Under the pieces are notes generated by a model. The model saw only the letters and a program-made list of their open reading frames with translations. It ran no database searches and was not told the origin of the DNA. 64,000 bases of DNA from Chryseobacterium taeanense (GTDB lineage: Bacteria; Bacteroidota; Bacteroidia; Flavobacteriales; Weeksellaceae), in assembly GCF_900099685.1 (NCBI RefSeq), contig NZ_FNDW01000002.1:186001-250000 (forward strand), written 5' to 3'. Below, piece after piece: positions 1 through 8,047 of this stretch (positions within the stretch are counted from its first letter, which is position 1; the number at the start of each line of letters is the position of its first letter). The position numbers and the translations under genes were made by a program.

Positions 1-384
1 TACAAAAGATGTTTCTATCTTTTAAAAGAAATAAAAAGGGTAGAGCAGGCCGCAAAAGCTTTGTCTGAAAACAATATGGAAAATCTTGGTAAGCTTCTTA
101 TCGAAACACATTCAGGACTCTCCGAAGAATTTGAGGTAAGCTGCGATGAGCTTGATTTTTTAGTAGAACAGACCTTAAAAGAAAATGGCGTTCTCGGCGC
201 AAGAATGATGGGCGGAGGATTTGGCGGCTGCAGCATCAATCTTATTAAAGAAGATTGCGTAGATAAGATCATTAAAACAATAAGTGAAAAATATCAGGCT
301 GAATTTAATATTCAGATGAAAATATATCAGGTTAAAATTTCCGAAGGAATAAAAGAATATACAACTAATGAGTTCAGCATTTGA
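1..384 (+). CDS. galK: Galactokinase, C-terminal part (cut by window edge)
   Basis: Galactokinase phosphorylates galactose to galactose-1-phosphate in the cytoplasm, the first Leloir step. Only about 127 C-terminal residues are present; the frame is open from base 1, so the gene starts outside the window. The visible part carries the glycine-rich GHMP-kinase motif GARMMGGGFGG followed by the usual C-terminal alpha/beta segment. The last 17 bases overlap the start of galT, which indicates translational coupling and a gal operon. The identity rests on the GHMP motif plus the adjacent galT; other GHMP kinases are possible in principle but unlikely here. Confidence 0.88.
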   Translation, partial: YKRCFYLLKEIKRVEQAAKALSENNMENLGKLLIETHSGLSEEFEVSCDELDFLVEQTLKENGVLGARMMGGGFGGCSINLIKEDCVDKIIKTISEKYQAEFNIQMKIYQVKISEGIKEYTTNEFSI

Positions 385-1420
385 CAGTAAACAGCATCCT
401 CACAGAAGGTATAATCCGCTTTTGGACGAATGGATTTTGGTTTCTCCCCAACGCGCAAAAAGGCCTTGGCAGGGACAGACTGAAAAGTCCTTAGAAGAAA
501 AACTTCCGCATTATGATCCTGAATGTTACCTGTGCTCTGGGAATGTTCGCGTGAATGGTCAGAGGAATCCGGATTATAAAGGAGTGTACGTTTTCGATAA
601 TGATTTTGGGTCTTTGCTCAACGAACAAGTTGAATTCTCTGAAGATCATTCAGATTTTTTCACCATCAGACCGGAACGTGGAATTAACCGGGTAATCTGT
701 TTCTCGGAAAACCATAGTCTTACACTACCGGAAATGGAAGTAAAAGATATAGAAAAGGTTGTGGATACGTGGCAACAACAATACGAGGAACTCGGAAGTC
801 AAGATTTTATCAACCATGTTCAGATATTTGAAAATAAAGGGCAGGTTATGGGTTGCAGCAATCCTCACCCGCACGGGCAGATCTGGGCGCAGTCATCTAT
901 TCCTTCTGCTGTGGTAAGAACGCAGGAAAACCTTAGATTTTATTTTGAGAAAACCGGAAGATCACTTTTAGAAGATTACCTAAAAAAAGAGTTGGAGGCA
1001 GATGAAAGGATTATTCTTGAAAACGAAAATTTTGCAGCATTGGTTCCTTTCTGGGCAGTGTGGCCATATGAAACGATGATTATCAGTAAAAGAAAAATAG
1101 GTAATATACTTCAGTTTTCGGAAGGAGAAAAAAGATGGTTTGCAGAGATTATAAAAGATCTTACAACGAAGTATGATAATCTTTTTGAAACATCATTTCC
1201 TTATTCCGCAGGCATTCACCAGACTCCGACAGATGGTCTGGCACATCCCGAATGGCATTTTCATATGCATTTTTATCCGCCGCTGCTGCGAAGTGCCGAA
1301 GTGAAAAAATTTATGGTAGGCTATGAAATGCTTGCCGAAGCACAGAGAGACATTACTCCAGAACAGAGTGCAGAAATTCTGAAGAATCTTTCAACGGTAC
1401 ATTATAAAAGTAGAAACTAA
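368..1420 (+). CDS. galT: UDP-glucose--hexose-1-phosphate uridylyltransferase
   Basis: This enzyme exchanges UMP between UDP-glucose and galactose-1-phosphate, the second Leloir step. The 350 residues match the usual family length. The active-site HPH motif is at residues 167-169 within NPHPHGQ, with His169 as the expected uridylylated nucleophile. A CxxC pair (Cys53, Cys56) and a C-terminal HPEWHFHMH cluster (293-301) fit the metal sites of the family. The ATG lies inside the end of galK. No epimerase gene follows in the window; the next plus-strand gene is unrelated. Confidence 0.95.
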   Translation: MSSAFDSKQHPHRRYNPLLDEWILVSPQRAKRPWQGQTEKSLEEKLPHYDPECYLCSGNVRVNGQRNPDYKGVYVFDNDFGSLLNEQVEFSEDHSDFFTIRPERGINRVICFSENHSLTLPEMEVKDIEKVVDTWQQQYEELGSQDFINHVQIFENKGQVMGCSNPHPHGQIWAQSSIPSAVVRTQENLRFYFEKTGRSLLEDYLKKELEADERIILENENFAALVPFWAVWPYETMIISKRKIGNILQFSEGEKRWFAEIIKDLTTKYDNLFETSFPYSAGIHQTPTDGLAHPEWHFHMHFYPPLLRSAEVKKFMVGYEMLAEAQRDITPEQSAEILKNLSTVHYKSRN

Positions 1421-1529
1421 ATTTTTATTAGTAAGAAGTTAAGATTTAGAAATATAACTTAATAGTCTTCATAAAATCAATATCTTGATTCTTCACTTTA
1501 AAAGCTTTATTAAACATTAAAACAAAAAA

Positions 1530-1560
1530 ATAAGAGAACCCTTGTAAAGAGTTCTCTTAT
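1530..1560 (-). terminator. Rho-independent terminator
   Basis: A 10-bp perfect stem (1530-1539 with 1551-1560) has an 11-nt loop. Read on the minus strand it is followed by a run of eight T, so it ends the DUF2383 transcript. On the plus strand there is no T-run, so it would serve galT only weakly. Confidence 0.75.
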
Positions 1561-1587
1561 TCCTAATACTATTTGAAACAATTTGTA

Positions 1588-2037
1588 TTAATTCAATTCG
1601 TCCAGATTTTCAAATCTTGCGTAAGAAGATTTCAGGTGATGAAGATGGTCAGAAACAACCTGTGCGCTTTGCGGTGTTAGATCTCCGCTATCCAGCGCAT
1701 CCTGATAAGCATCAATAGCTGCTTTTTCTCCGAAGACAACATTTCCCAATGTAGATTCGTCTTTATCGCCGCTTAATGAATTTTTTACATCGATCCACGC
1801 TCTGTGTAATGCTCCCGCAGTACTTGTTGTATTATCTGCATTTCCTCCACATTCATTGATTAACCTGATAAGATCAGATTTCATAGTCTGAGATTGGGAA
1901 ACCATTTGGTCATAATCAGCTTTCAAAGTAGAATGTGTATCCCATACTTTGTCCTCAACTTTAGAAAATCCTTCAATTCTGTCATTCGTAATGTTTAGCA
2001 AATCATTAAGTACTGATACTGTTTTTTCGTTGTTCAT
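1588..2037 (-). CDS. PA2169-family four-helix-bundle protein (DUF2383)
   Basis: The 149-residue soluble helical protein has the pattern of DUF2383/PA2169-type proteins: an N-terminal helix NEKTVSVLNDLLNITNDRI, a central LHRAWIDVK segment and a C-terminal helix with DHLHHLKSSYARFE. These proteins are ferritin-like bundles often linked to stress or stationary phase; no biochemical role is established. It has no signal peptide or membrane segment. It stands alone between galT and the carotenoid operon and has its own terminator. Confidence 0.75.
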   Translation of the reverse strand: MNNEKTVSVLNDLLNITNDRIEGFSKVEDKVWDTHSTLKADYDQMVSQSQTMKSDLIRLINECGGNADNTTSTAGALHRAWIDVKNSLSGDKDESTLGNVVFGEKAAIDAYQDALDSGDLTPQSAQVVSDHLHHLKSSYARFENLDELN

Positions 2038-2202
2038 ATTAAATTTTTTTTAGTGATGTGCTTTGTAAGTTACAATAAGCATGCCTTGTCACATTAATTT
2101 TGTTTAAAATTTAAAATGAAAGTTTGGCATAAAAAATGATGTTGGTTTATAATTATACTATTTTTTTTATTATTAGTGTATTTATAAATTAAATTCAACA
2201 TC

Positions 2203-2871
2203 ATGAATTACAAAATGACAAAAGAAGTCATTGATCTTCTTGAACAGTTTGAAATCGAAAATACTAATGGTCATTATCAGGCCAGCATGAATGGTTTTAA
2301 AGACTGGCTTTGTGATAAATCCTCATTTGAAAACAAACAAAAACAAGAGCCTTACTGGGAAGGAAAAGAAACCGGGAGAAGTCCCGAAAGTGCTATAAGC
2401 ACATTATTGGTTCATGTAAACCGATATGCAAAAACATATTCGAAGTCAGCTATTTCAGAATCTGATTTTACTACACAGGAAGATTTCATTTATCTCATTA
2501 ATCTTAAAGCCTTCGGCAAAATGACGAAAATGGAACTTATCAAAAAAAATATTCATGATAAGCCTGTAGGAATGCTCATTATCACAAGACTTTTAAAGCA
2601 AGGTTGGATTGAACAGACTGAATCTGATGTCGATAAAAGAAATAAAATCATATTTATCTCTGAAAAAGGTAAGCAGGCTCTTGAAAAGCAGATGAAAAAA
2701 ATAAGGGAAGCAACAGACATTGTTGCCGGAAACCTTTCTTATCATGAAAAAATGGAACTTATAAGAATTCTGAATAAACTCGATCGCTTTCATTACCCGA
2801 TTTTCTCAAGAAATATCGACAGCAAAGATCTGATTAAAACTGTTTACGAAGAATATTCATTTAAAAATTAA
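2203..2871 (+). CDS. MarR-family transcriptional regulator of the carotenoid operon
   Basis: The 222-residue protein has a winged-helix core at about 85-195: helices with MTKMELIKKNIHDKPVG, recognition region MLIITRLLKQGWIEQ and wing DKRNKIIFISEKG, which is the MarR pattern. It is two bases upstream of crtI on the same strand, so it is very likely cotranscribed with the crt genes and probably controls them. MarR proteins usually bind as dimers and respond to small ligands; the ligand here is unknown. The N-terminal 80 residues are longer than in a minimal MarR protein. Confidence 0.82.
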   Translation: MNYKMTKEVIDLLEQFEIENTNGHYQASMNGFKDWLCDKSSFENKQKQEPYWEGKETGRSPESAISTLLVHVNRYAKTYSKSAISESDFTTQEDFIYLINLKAFGKMTKMELIKKNIHDKPVGMLIITRLLKQGWIEQTESDVDKRNKIIFISEKGKQALEKQMKKIREATDIVAGNLSYHEKMELIRILNKLDRFHYPIFSRNIDSKDLIKTVYEEYSFKN

Positions 2872-2873
2872 CT

Positions 2874-4343
2874 ATGAAAAAGAAAATTGCAGTAATAGGA
2901 TCAGGATTTTCCGGGCTTTCTGCTGCGGCATATGCTTCTAAGCATGGTCATGAAGTTCATCTTTTTGAAAAGAATAATGACATAGGAGGCAGAGCCAGAC
3001 AATTCAAAACTGAAAACGGTTATACTTTTGATATGGGGCCAAGCTGGTATTGGATGCCGGATATCATTGAATCTTTTTTTAATGATTTTGGAAGTAAAGC
3101 ATCAGATTTCTATACACTCGTTCCTTTAGACCCGCAATTTGAAATGGTTTTTTCCGACGGAACAATGAACATTCCGCATAGTTACGAAGAGATGAAAGAT
3201 CTTTTTGAAAAAACAGAAACCGGAGCCGGAAAAAAACTCGACGAATTCATGAAAGATGCCCAATACAAATATGAAGTGGGAATGCAGGATTTCGTCAACA
3301 AACCCTGCCATTCATGGTTTGAATTTGTATCCCCTAAAATTGCTAAAAGCGCTTTAAAACTTGATCTTCTCACGAATTTTCAGCGCTTTGTACGAAAATA
3401 TTTTAAAAATCCTAAACTGATTGTTTTAATGGAGTTCCCTGTTATTTTTCTGGGTGCTGCACCAAAGGATATTCCTGCGTTGTACAGCTTAATGAACTAC
3501 GGAGGATACAAGTTAGGGACATGGTATCCGATGGGCGGTTTCTCGAAAATTATTGATGCAATGAAAAATATTGCGGAAAAACAGGGAACCCGTTTTTACG
3601 TAAATGCTGATGTTAAAAAGATCAATGTAAAAGACAAAAAAGCCTCATCATTGACCGTAAATCAGGAAGAAATAGACTTTGATGTTGTGATTGCCGCTTC
3701 AGATTATCACCACACAGAATCTAAACTTTTGCCTGAAGAATTCAGGAATTACAATGAGGAATACTGGGAGAAAAGAATTTTCGCGCCTTCATGTCTTATC
3801 TTTTATCTTGGGTTTAAGGAAAAAATTCCTAACTTAAAGCATCATACTTTATTTTTTGAAAACGATCTGGATCTTCATACCGAAGAAATTTATAAAGATA
3901 AAAAATGGCCTACGAAACCTCTGTTTTATTTATGTTGTCCGTCAAAAACAGATCCTTCCGTAGCTCCCGAAAACTGTGAAAATGTGTTTCTTCTGATGCC
4001 TGTAGCACCGGGAATTGAAGATTCTGATGAAATAAGGGAAAAGTATTTCAATGAAATGATCCTCAGACTTGAAAAACATACCGGAACATCGGGTCTACTG
4101 CAGAACTTAGAGTATAAAAGAAGCTATTGCGTAAGAGATTTTAAAGAAGATTACAATGCTTATCAGGGAAATGCCTACGGTCTTGCCAATACATTGTCCC
4201 AGACGGCAGTCCTGAAACCGTCACTGAGAAACAAAAAAATAAAAAATCTCTTCTATACGGGGCAGCTTACCGTACCGGGTCCGGGTGTGCCACCATCCAT
4301 CATCTCTGGAAAAATAGCTGCAAACGAAGCCAACAAAAATTAA
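2874..4343 (+). CDS. crtI: Phytoene desaturase (CrtI type)
   Basis: The FAD-dependent enzyme introduces double bonds into phytoene, normally giving lycopene. The 489-residue protein begins with a Rossmann FAD motif (GSGFSGLSAA, residues 9-18) and DIGGRARQF. Its C-terminus has FYTGQLTVPGPGVPPSIISG, the signature of bacterial CrtI/amino-oxidase carotenoid desaturases. It is the second gene of the crt operon and is followed five bases later by crtB. Other CrtI-like enzymes (CrtN, CrtD, CrtO) look similar; placement next to crtB, crtZ and crtY favours phytoene desaturase. Confidence 0.93.
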   Translation: MKKKIAVIGSGFSGLSAAAYASKHGHEVHLFEKNNDIGGRARQFKTENGYTFDMGPSWYWMPDIIESFFNDFGSKASDFYTLVPLDPQFEMVFSDGTMNIPHSYEEMKDLFEKTETGAGKKLDEFMKDAQYKYEVGMQDFVNKPCHSWFEFVSPKIAKSALKLDLLTNFQRFVRKYFKNPKLIVLMEFPVIFLGAAPKDIPALYSLMNYGGYKLGTWYPMGGFSKIIDAMKNIAEKQGTRFYVNADVKKINVKDKKASSLTVNQEEIDFDVVIAASDYHHTESKLLPEEFRNYNEEYWEKRIFAPSCLIFYLGFKEKIPNLKHHTLFFENDLDLHTEEIYKDKKWPTKPLFYLCCPSKTDPSVAPENCENVFLLMPVAPGIEDSDEIREKYFNEMILRLEKHTGTSGLLQNLEYKRSYCVRDFKEDYNAYQGNAYGLANTLSQTAVLKPSLRNKKIKNLFYTGQLTVPGPGVPPSIISGKIAANEANKN

Positions 4344-4348
4344 TTGCT

Positions 4349-5185
4349 ATGAAAAAACTATTCGACGAACTTTCTTACAAAGTCAGTAAAGAGACTACCA
4401 AACAATACAGCACAAGTTTTTCCCTTGGAATTTTAGCTTTGTCCAGTACGATAAGAAATCCTATCTATGCCATTTATGGTTATGTACGACTGGCCGACGA
4501 AATTGTAGACAGCTTTCATGATTTTAACAAAGAAAAACTACTGAAAAAATTTAAAGAAGAAACTTTTCAGGCGCTGGAAGATCGGATTTCACTAAACCCG
4601 ATTCTTCAGTCTTTTCAGGAAACGGTGCATGAATACAACATCGATCAGAACCTTATTCATCAGTTTCTGAAAAGTATGGAAATGGATCTTCAAAAAATAG
4701 ACTATAATTCTGACCTCTACAAAGAATATATTCTGGGTTCAGCAGAAGTGGTAGGTCTTATGTGTCTGCATATCTTCGTGAATGGCGACAGAAATCAATT
4801 TGAAAACCTTAAACCTTATGCCATGATTTTAGGTTCTGCCTTTCAGAAAGTCAATTTTTTAAGAGATATGAAAGATGATTATTACACATTGGGAAGAAGC
4901 TATTTTCCCAATCTTGACATGACTTTATTTGATAATAATATAAAAAGTTCCATTGAAAAAGAAATAGAAGAAGAGTTCAGACAGGCGCTCATCGGGATTA
5001 AAATGCTTCCTCCATCCTCAAGATTTGGGGTTTATCTTGCTTACAGATATTATGTTTCTTTATTTAAAAAGATCAAAAGAAAATCTGCCCAGACGATTAT
5101 GAGTGAAAGAATCAGAATATCCAACGGTGCTAAAATTTCCCTGATGATGAGCTGTTACGTTCAGTACAAAACCTCTTTTTTATAA
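4349..5185 (+). CDS. crtB: Phytoene synthase
   Basis: This enzyme condenses two geranylgeranyl-diphosphate molecules head to head into phytoene. The 278-residue protein has both Mg-binding Asp-rich motifs of squalene/phytoene synthases: DEIVD at residues 50-54 and DMKDD at 173-177 (within NFLRDMKDDYY). Length and motif spacing are normal. It lies between crtI and crtZ with short gaps. No crtE (GGPP synthase) is in the window, so the substrate must come from a prenyltransferase encoded elsewhere. Confidence 0.94.
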   Translation: MKKLFDELSYKVSKETTKQYSTSFSLGILALSSTIRNPIYAIYGYVRLADEIVDSFHDFNKEKLLKKFKEETFQALEDRISLNPILQSFQETVHEYNIDQNLIHQFLKSMEMDLQKIDYNSDLYKEYILGSAEVVGLMCLHIFVNGDRNQFENLKPYAMILGSAFQKVNFLRDMKDDYYTLGRSYFPNLDMTLFDNNIKSSIEKEIEEEFRQALIGIKMLPPSSRFGVYLAYRYYVSLFKKIKRKSAQTIMSERIRISNGAKISLMMSCYVQYKTSFL

Positions 5186-5203
5186 TCATTTATACCATTA
5201 ATA

Positions 5204-5659
5204 ATGAACTTTCTAATTGTAGTAACAACTTTTTTCGTGATGGAAGGCATGACATGGCTTATTCATAAATACATCATGCACGGTCTGCTCTGGGTATTGC
5301 ACAAAGATCATCATGACCATAGCAACGAAGGACATATGGAAAAGAATGATTACTTCTTCGTCATATTTGCAGTTCCTACCATTATTCTTATGTATTACGG
5401 AACAATGAATGGATTTAATCACTGGTTTTATATTGGATTAGGAATTGCCCTTTACGGAATGGCGTATTTCTTTGTACACGATATTTTTATTCATCAGCGG
5501 ATAAAATTGCTTCGTGACACCCAAAACCCATATCTTTTAGCCATAAGACGAGCGCACAAGCAACATCACAAACATACCGGAAAAGAAGAAGGGGAGTGCT
5601 TCGGATTTCTGTGGGTTCCTGTAAAATACTTTAAAATGTACTTTAATAAAAATAAATAA
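5204..5659 (+). CDS. crtZ: Beta-carotene hydroxylase
   Basis: This di-iron membrane enzyme hydroxylates the beta-ionone rings of beta-carotene to give zeaxanthin. The 151-residue protein has the four His clusters of the fatty-acid hydroxylase/CrtZ family: HKYIMH (21-26), HKDHHDH (33-39), HDIFIH, and HKQHHKH near the C-terminus, interleaved with hydrophobic membrane helices. Its stop codon overlaps the crtY ATG by one base. No crtW ketolase is present, so the predicted end product of this operon is zeaxanthin, not astaxanthin. Confidence 0.93.
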   Translation: MNFLIVVTTFFVMEGMTWLIHKYIMHGLLWVLHKDHHDHSNEGHMEKNDYFFVIFAVPTIILMYYGTMNGFNHWFYIGLGIALYGMAYFFVHDIFIHQRIKLLRDTQNPYLLAIRRAHKQHHKHTGKEEGECFGFLWVPVKYFKMYFNKNK

Positions 5660-6372
5660 TGGAACATTACCTATATCTCCTTATCAACTTTTTTACCGTC
5701 ATCGTCTGCTTTATTTTTTCTTTTCATCCGAAGATACAATTCAGCAGATATTTCAAAGAATTTCTATGGGCTTCACTGCTTGTAGGAATTGTTTTTATTG
5801 CCTGGGATGCCTGGTTCACAAAAATAGGAGTCTGGTGGTTCAACGATAAATATCTGTTGGGAATAAGACTCTTCGGATTACCCATAGAAGAACTGCTCTT
5901 TTTTATCTGCATTCCTTTTTCCTGTGTATTTACTTACTTCTGTCTTACTACATTTTTTAAACTCGACTGGAAACCTTTGCCCCAAAATATCTTTGTGATC
6001 GTATGCATTGCAGCATCTTTAGTCATCAGCTATTTTTTCCGTGAAAGAATCTACACTTTAATGACATTTTTATCAACAGCAGGCAGCCTTTTCATCCTTC
6101 ATTATATACTTAAAGTAAAATGGATCGGTAAAGTTTCGTTCATCTATCTTCTTCTTATGCCGGGCTTTCTGATGGTTAACGGAATATTGACAGGTACAGG
6201 ACTCGAATCTCCCATCGTCAATTATAACCCTGATGAATTTATCGGATTGAGAATCTTAACAATCCCTGTTGAGGATACAGTCTATGGCTATGAGCTTATT
6301 CTGTGGAACATCTTTTTCTTTGAGTTGTTCAGAAAAACAGAAAAACAACCTGTTGTCGAAGTTGAAGCTTGA
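5659..6372 (+). CDS. crtY: Lycopene cyclase (CrtYcd-type membrane protein)
   Basis: The 237-residue polytopic protein belongs to the lycopene cyclase domain family related to CrtYc/CrtYd and fungal CarRA, not to the FAD-containing CrtY of proteobacteria. It has about seven hydrophobic helices and two copies of the characteristic acidic motif: LPIEELLFF in the N-terminal half and IPVEDTVYGY in the C-terminal half. This shows a fused Yc plus Yd arrangement, as is usual in Bacteroidota. It cyclises lycopene to beta-carotene. It is the last gene of the operon and is followed by a hairpin terminator. Confidence 0.9.
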   Translation: MEHYLYLLINFFTVIVCFIFSFHPKIQFSRYFKEFLWASLLVGIVFIAWDAWFTKIGVWWFNDKYLLGIRLFGLPIEELLFFICIPFSCVFTYFCLTTFFKLDWKPLPQNIFVIVCIAASLVISYFFRERIYTLMTFLSTAGSLFILHYILKVKWIGKVSFIYLLLMPGFLMVNGILTGTGLESPIVNYNPDEFIGLRILTIPVEDTVYGYELILWNIFFFELFRKTEKQPVVEVEA

Positions 6373-6418
6373 TTTCATCTGCAAGGCAAAACAAAACTTC
6401 ATTGATATTTTACATATT

Positions 6419-6452
6419 TAAAAAGCTATCCGTAAGTTGGATAGCCTTTTGA
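6419..6452. terminator. Bidirectional terminator between crtY and the DUF6261-like gene
   Basis: A seven-base GC-containing stem GCTATCC/GGATAGC (6425-6431 with 6439-6445) is flanked by A-run and T-run. It can end both the crt operon and the converging minus-strand gene. Confidence 0.7.
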
Positions 6453-6458
6453 TTAATA

Positions 6459-7151
6459 CTATTTCTTTTCTTCTTTAGCCGCTTTCGAGTTTTTCGCCGC
6501 TTTTACCACTTCATTGATGTCTGCATACAACAGTTCCCAACCTGTGATATCTTTCATTACCGTGATGAAATTGAGATAAGATCTTAAGGCTTTTTCCAGA
6601 TCTTTACGGATCGAAGAGGCACTTTTCATGTTTCGGAGGTTTGCATTTGCTCCTGCCTGTTCGGCAAATATCTGTTCAAATGCGTTCTGCTTAGACTTCA
6701 TATCATCGAAAGCCGGAAATAAAGAAAGAGCATTGAGCTTTTGAGTGTTTTCCGGTTTCTCAAGGTCTTCGATCAATTTTTTCATTTGGGCGGTTTGAGA
6801 AGAGTAGCTCATTTTGTCCAGACTTAAATCATACAGTTTAAAGATCTGGTACAGATCTTCTGCAAACTGATAATTGGACAACGAGGGCATTTTTCTGTAT
6901 CCGTTCAGGAAATTCTTTAATGCTCGGAAACTAATGTCCCTATCCCTGTCTGAGCTTGCTACGTCATTTCCTTTACCACTGAAAGCAGATTTTGTATAAA
7001 CAGCATCATACTCTGTATAAATTGTTTTAAGTTCAGAAAATAGGGGGTGATTGGATATTACTGCATATTTTCCCGAATCGGAAGCTGTAATCGTTCTCTG
7101 TACCAAGGTGGCCAGGTCTTTTGTATTTAAATCTGACAATGTGATTTTCAT
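6459..7151 (-). CDS. Uncharacterised helical protein, DUF6261-like
   Basis: The 230-residue protein has no signal peptide and is predicted largely helical, with an alanine/lysine-rich C-terminal tail (VVKAAKNSKAAKEEKK). The order LSDLNTKDLATLVQRTI, YTEYDAVYTKSAFSGK, DRDRDISFRALKNFLNGY and YAD resembles a lineage-specific Flavobacteriia family that I recall as DUF6261; this label is from memory. No enzymatic motif is visible. The gene is monocistronic, and its upstream region is occupied by a 41-bp tandem repeat array. Confidence 0.6.
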   Translation of the reverse strand: MKITLSDLNTKDLATLVQRTITASDSGKYAVISNHPLFSELKTIYTEYDAVYTKSAFSGKGNDVASSDRDRDISFRALKNFLNGYRKMPSLSNYQFAEDLYQIFKLYDLSLDKMSYSSQTAQMKKLIEDLEKPENTQKLNALSLFPAFDDMKSKQNAFEQIFAEQAGANANLRNMKSASSIRKDLEKALRSYLNFITVMKDITGWELLYADINEVVKAAKNSKAAKEEKK

Positions 7152-7180
7152 AACATCTGCGTTTTTAATTGTGAATACTT

Positions 7181-7414
7181 ATTAAATTTTAAGGTTTAAA
7201 TATAAATAAATTGCCATTTCAAACCAAATCTGTTGGTTTAAACTAAAACAGTTTGCCGTTTCTTTCTATTCTGGCAGATTAGACTTTCCCGGATTGCTGT
7301 TTTAATTTAATCTGTCAGTTTGGACTCTCACGGTTTCCTGTTTTTCTTTAATCTGGCGGTTTAGACTAAAACGGAGTTCTGATTTTGTTTAAACTGATGG
7401 TTTAAAAAGAAATG
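7181..7414. repeat. Degenerate 41-bp tandem repeat array, about 5.5 units
   Basis: A motif of the form AATCTGGCGGTTTAGAC recurs with an exact 41-base period; its reference C is at 7230, 7271, 7312, 7353 and 7394. A more eroded copy lies 42 bases upstream (GGTTTAAA at 7193). Units are 50-75 percent alike by eye. Several contain a TTTAG-A-CTAAA-like palindromic core followed by a CGG/CAG and a T-rich end. The array fills the gap between the DUF6261-like gene and the RAYT remnant. There is no reading frame across it because 41 is not a multiple of three. Confidence 0.8.
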
Positions 7415-7542
7415 GAAAGTGGGGAAGATGGAAAATGATTGTTTTTGAATATTCAAAATAATTTATGAGAAAGTCCAGAGTTTAATTAAAGAAGTTATTT
7501 AAACTTTTAATTTTTTATTGGCCTTAAAGAAAATTCAAAAAA

Positions 7543-7836
7543 ATGCTAAATGCCATTAAGGGAAATCTTCGGGAAAGCAGGAGAGAATGGATGTTATGGA
7601 TGTTTAAAAAGGCGGGAAGCAGAAGATCTAATGTGACGGAATATCAATTCTGGCAACAGCATAATCATCCTATAGAAATATGGTCACTTAAAGTATTTGA
7701 GCAGGAGCTTATGTATACACAAAAAAACCCTGTAAAAGCCGGTTTTGTTATGGAGCCGTGGAAATGGAAATACAGTAGTGCTCGCAATTATTGTGATGAT
7801 TATGATGGAGTTTTAAAGATTGATGTTAATTTATAA
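7543..7836 (+). pseudogene. REP-associated tyrosine transposase remnant (RAYT, IS200-like), N-terminus missing
   Basis: The 97 residues match the C-terminal half of RAYT transposases: ESRREWMLWMFKKAG, FWQQHNHPIEIWS and YTQKNPVKAGFVMEPWKWKYSSARNY. The HUH nuclease part that precedes this in intact proteins is absent. In-frame TAA is at 7525-7527 and no matching coding sequence is visible in other frames upstream to 7440. The retained Tyr (YTQKNPVKAG) would have been the catalytic tyrosine region. The piece lies next to a REP-like palindrome, as expected for this family. It should be inactive. Confidence 0.85.
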
Positions 7837-7859
7837 TATTAAAATCTTAAATTTCCTTT

Positions 7860-7939
7860 GCTGGCGCGAGCGTACCGCTCGTGTTCAATATAAAATATCA
7901 TTATTATAGCATAAGCACGAGCGGGACGCTCGCGCTAGC
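7860..7939. repeat. REP/BIME-like inverted repeat
   Basis: Two 24-base arms (7860-7883 and 7916-7939) are inverted copies with 22 of 24 positions matching, separated by 32 A/T-rich bases. Each arm itself contains a CGAGCG/CGCTCG imperfect hairpin. The arms are far richer in GC than the surroundings. The position 23 bases after the RAYT remnant fits a bacterial interspersed mosaic element mobilised by RAYTs. Confidence 0.85.
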
Positions 7940-8002
7940 GGTAATTATTTATAATACCAAAACAAAAACAGTTTCGATATAATTTTATTAAATATAAAAA
8001 AC

Positions 8003-8027
8003 AAAACCTGCCAGACGGCAGGTTTTT
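8003..8027. terminator. Rho-independent terminator of the sugar transporter gene
   Basis: A 10-bp stem AAAACCTGCC/GGCAGGTTTT (8003-8012 with 8017-8026) has loop AGAC and T-runs on both sides. It ends the minus-strand glycan locus. Confidence 0.85.
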
Positions 8028-8047
8028 CCCTATATAAAAAATAATAT

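Noticed and set aside
2203-6372. Astaxanthin or flexirubin pathway
   Set aside because: No crtW ketolase and no aryl-polyene genes are present; the four enzymes only support a route to zeaxanthin.
7181-7414. CRISPR array
   Set aside because: The 41-bp units are degenerate and contiguous with no unique spacers of constant length, and no cas gene is in the window.
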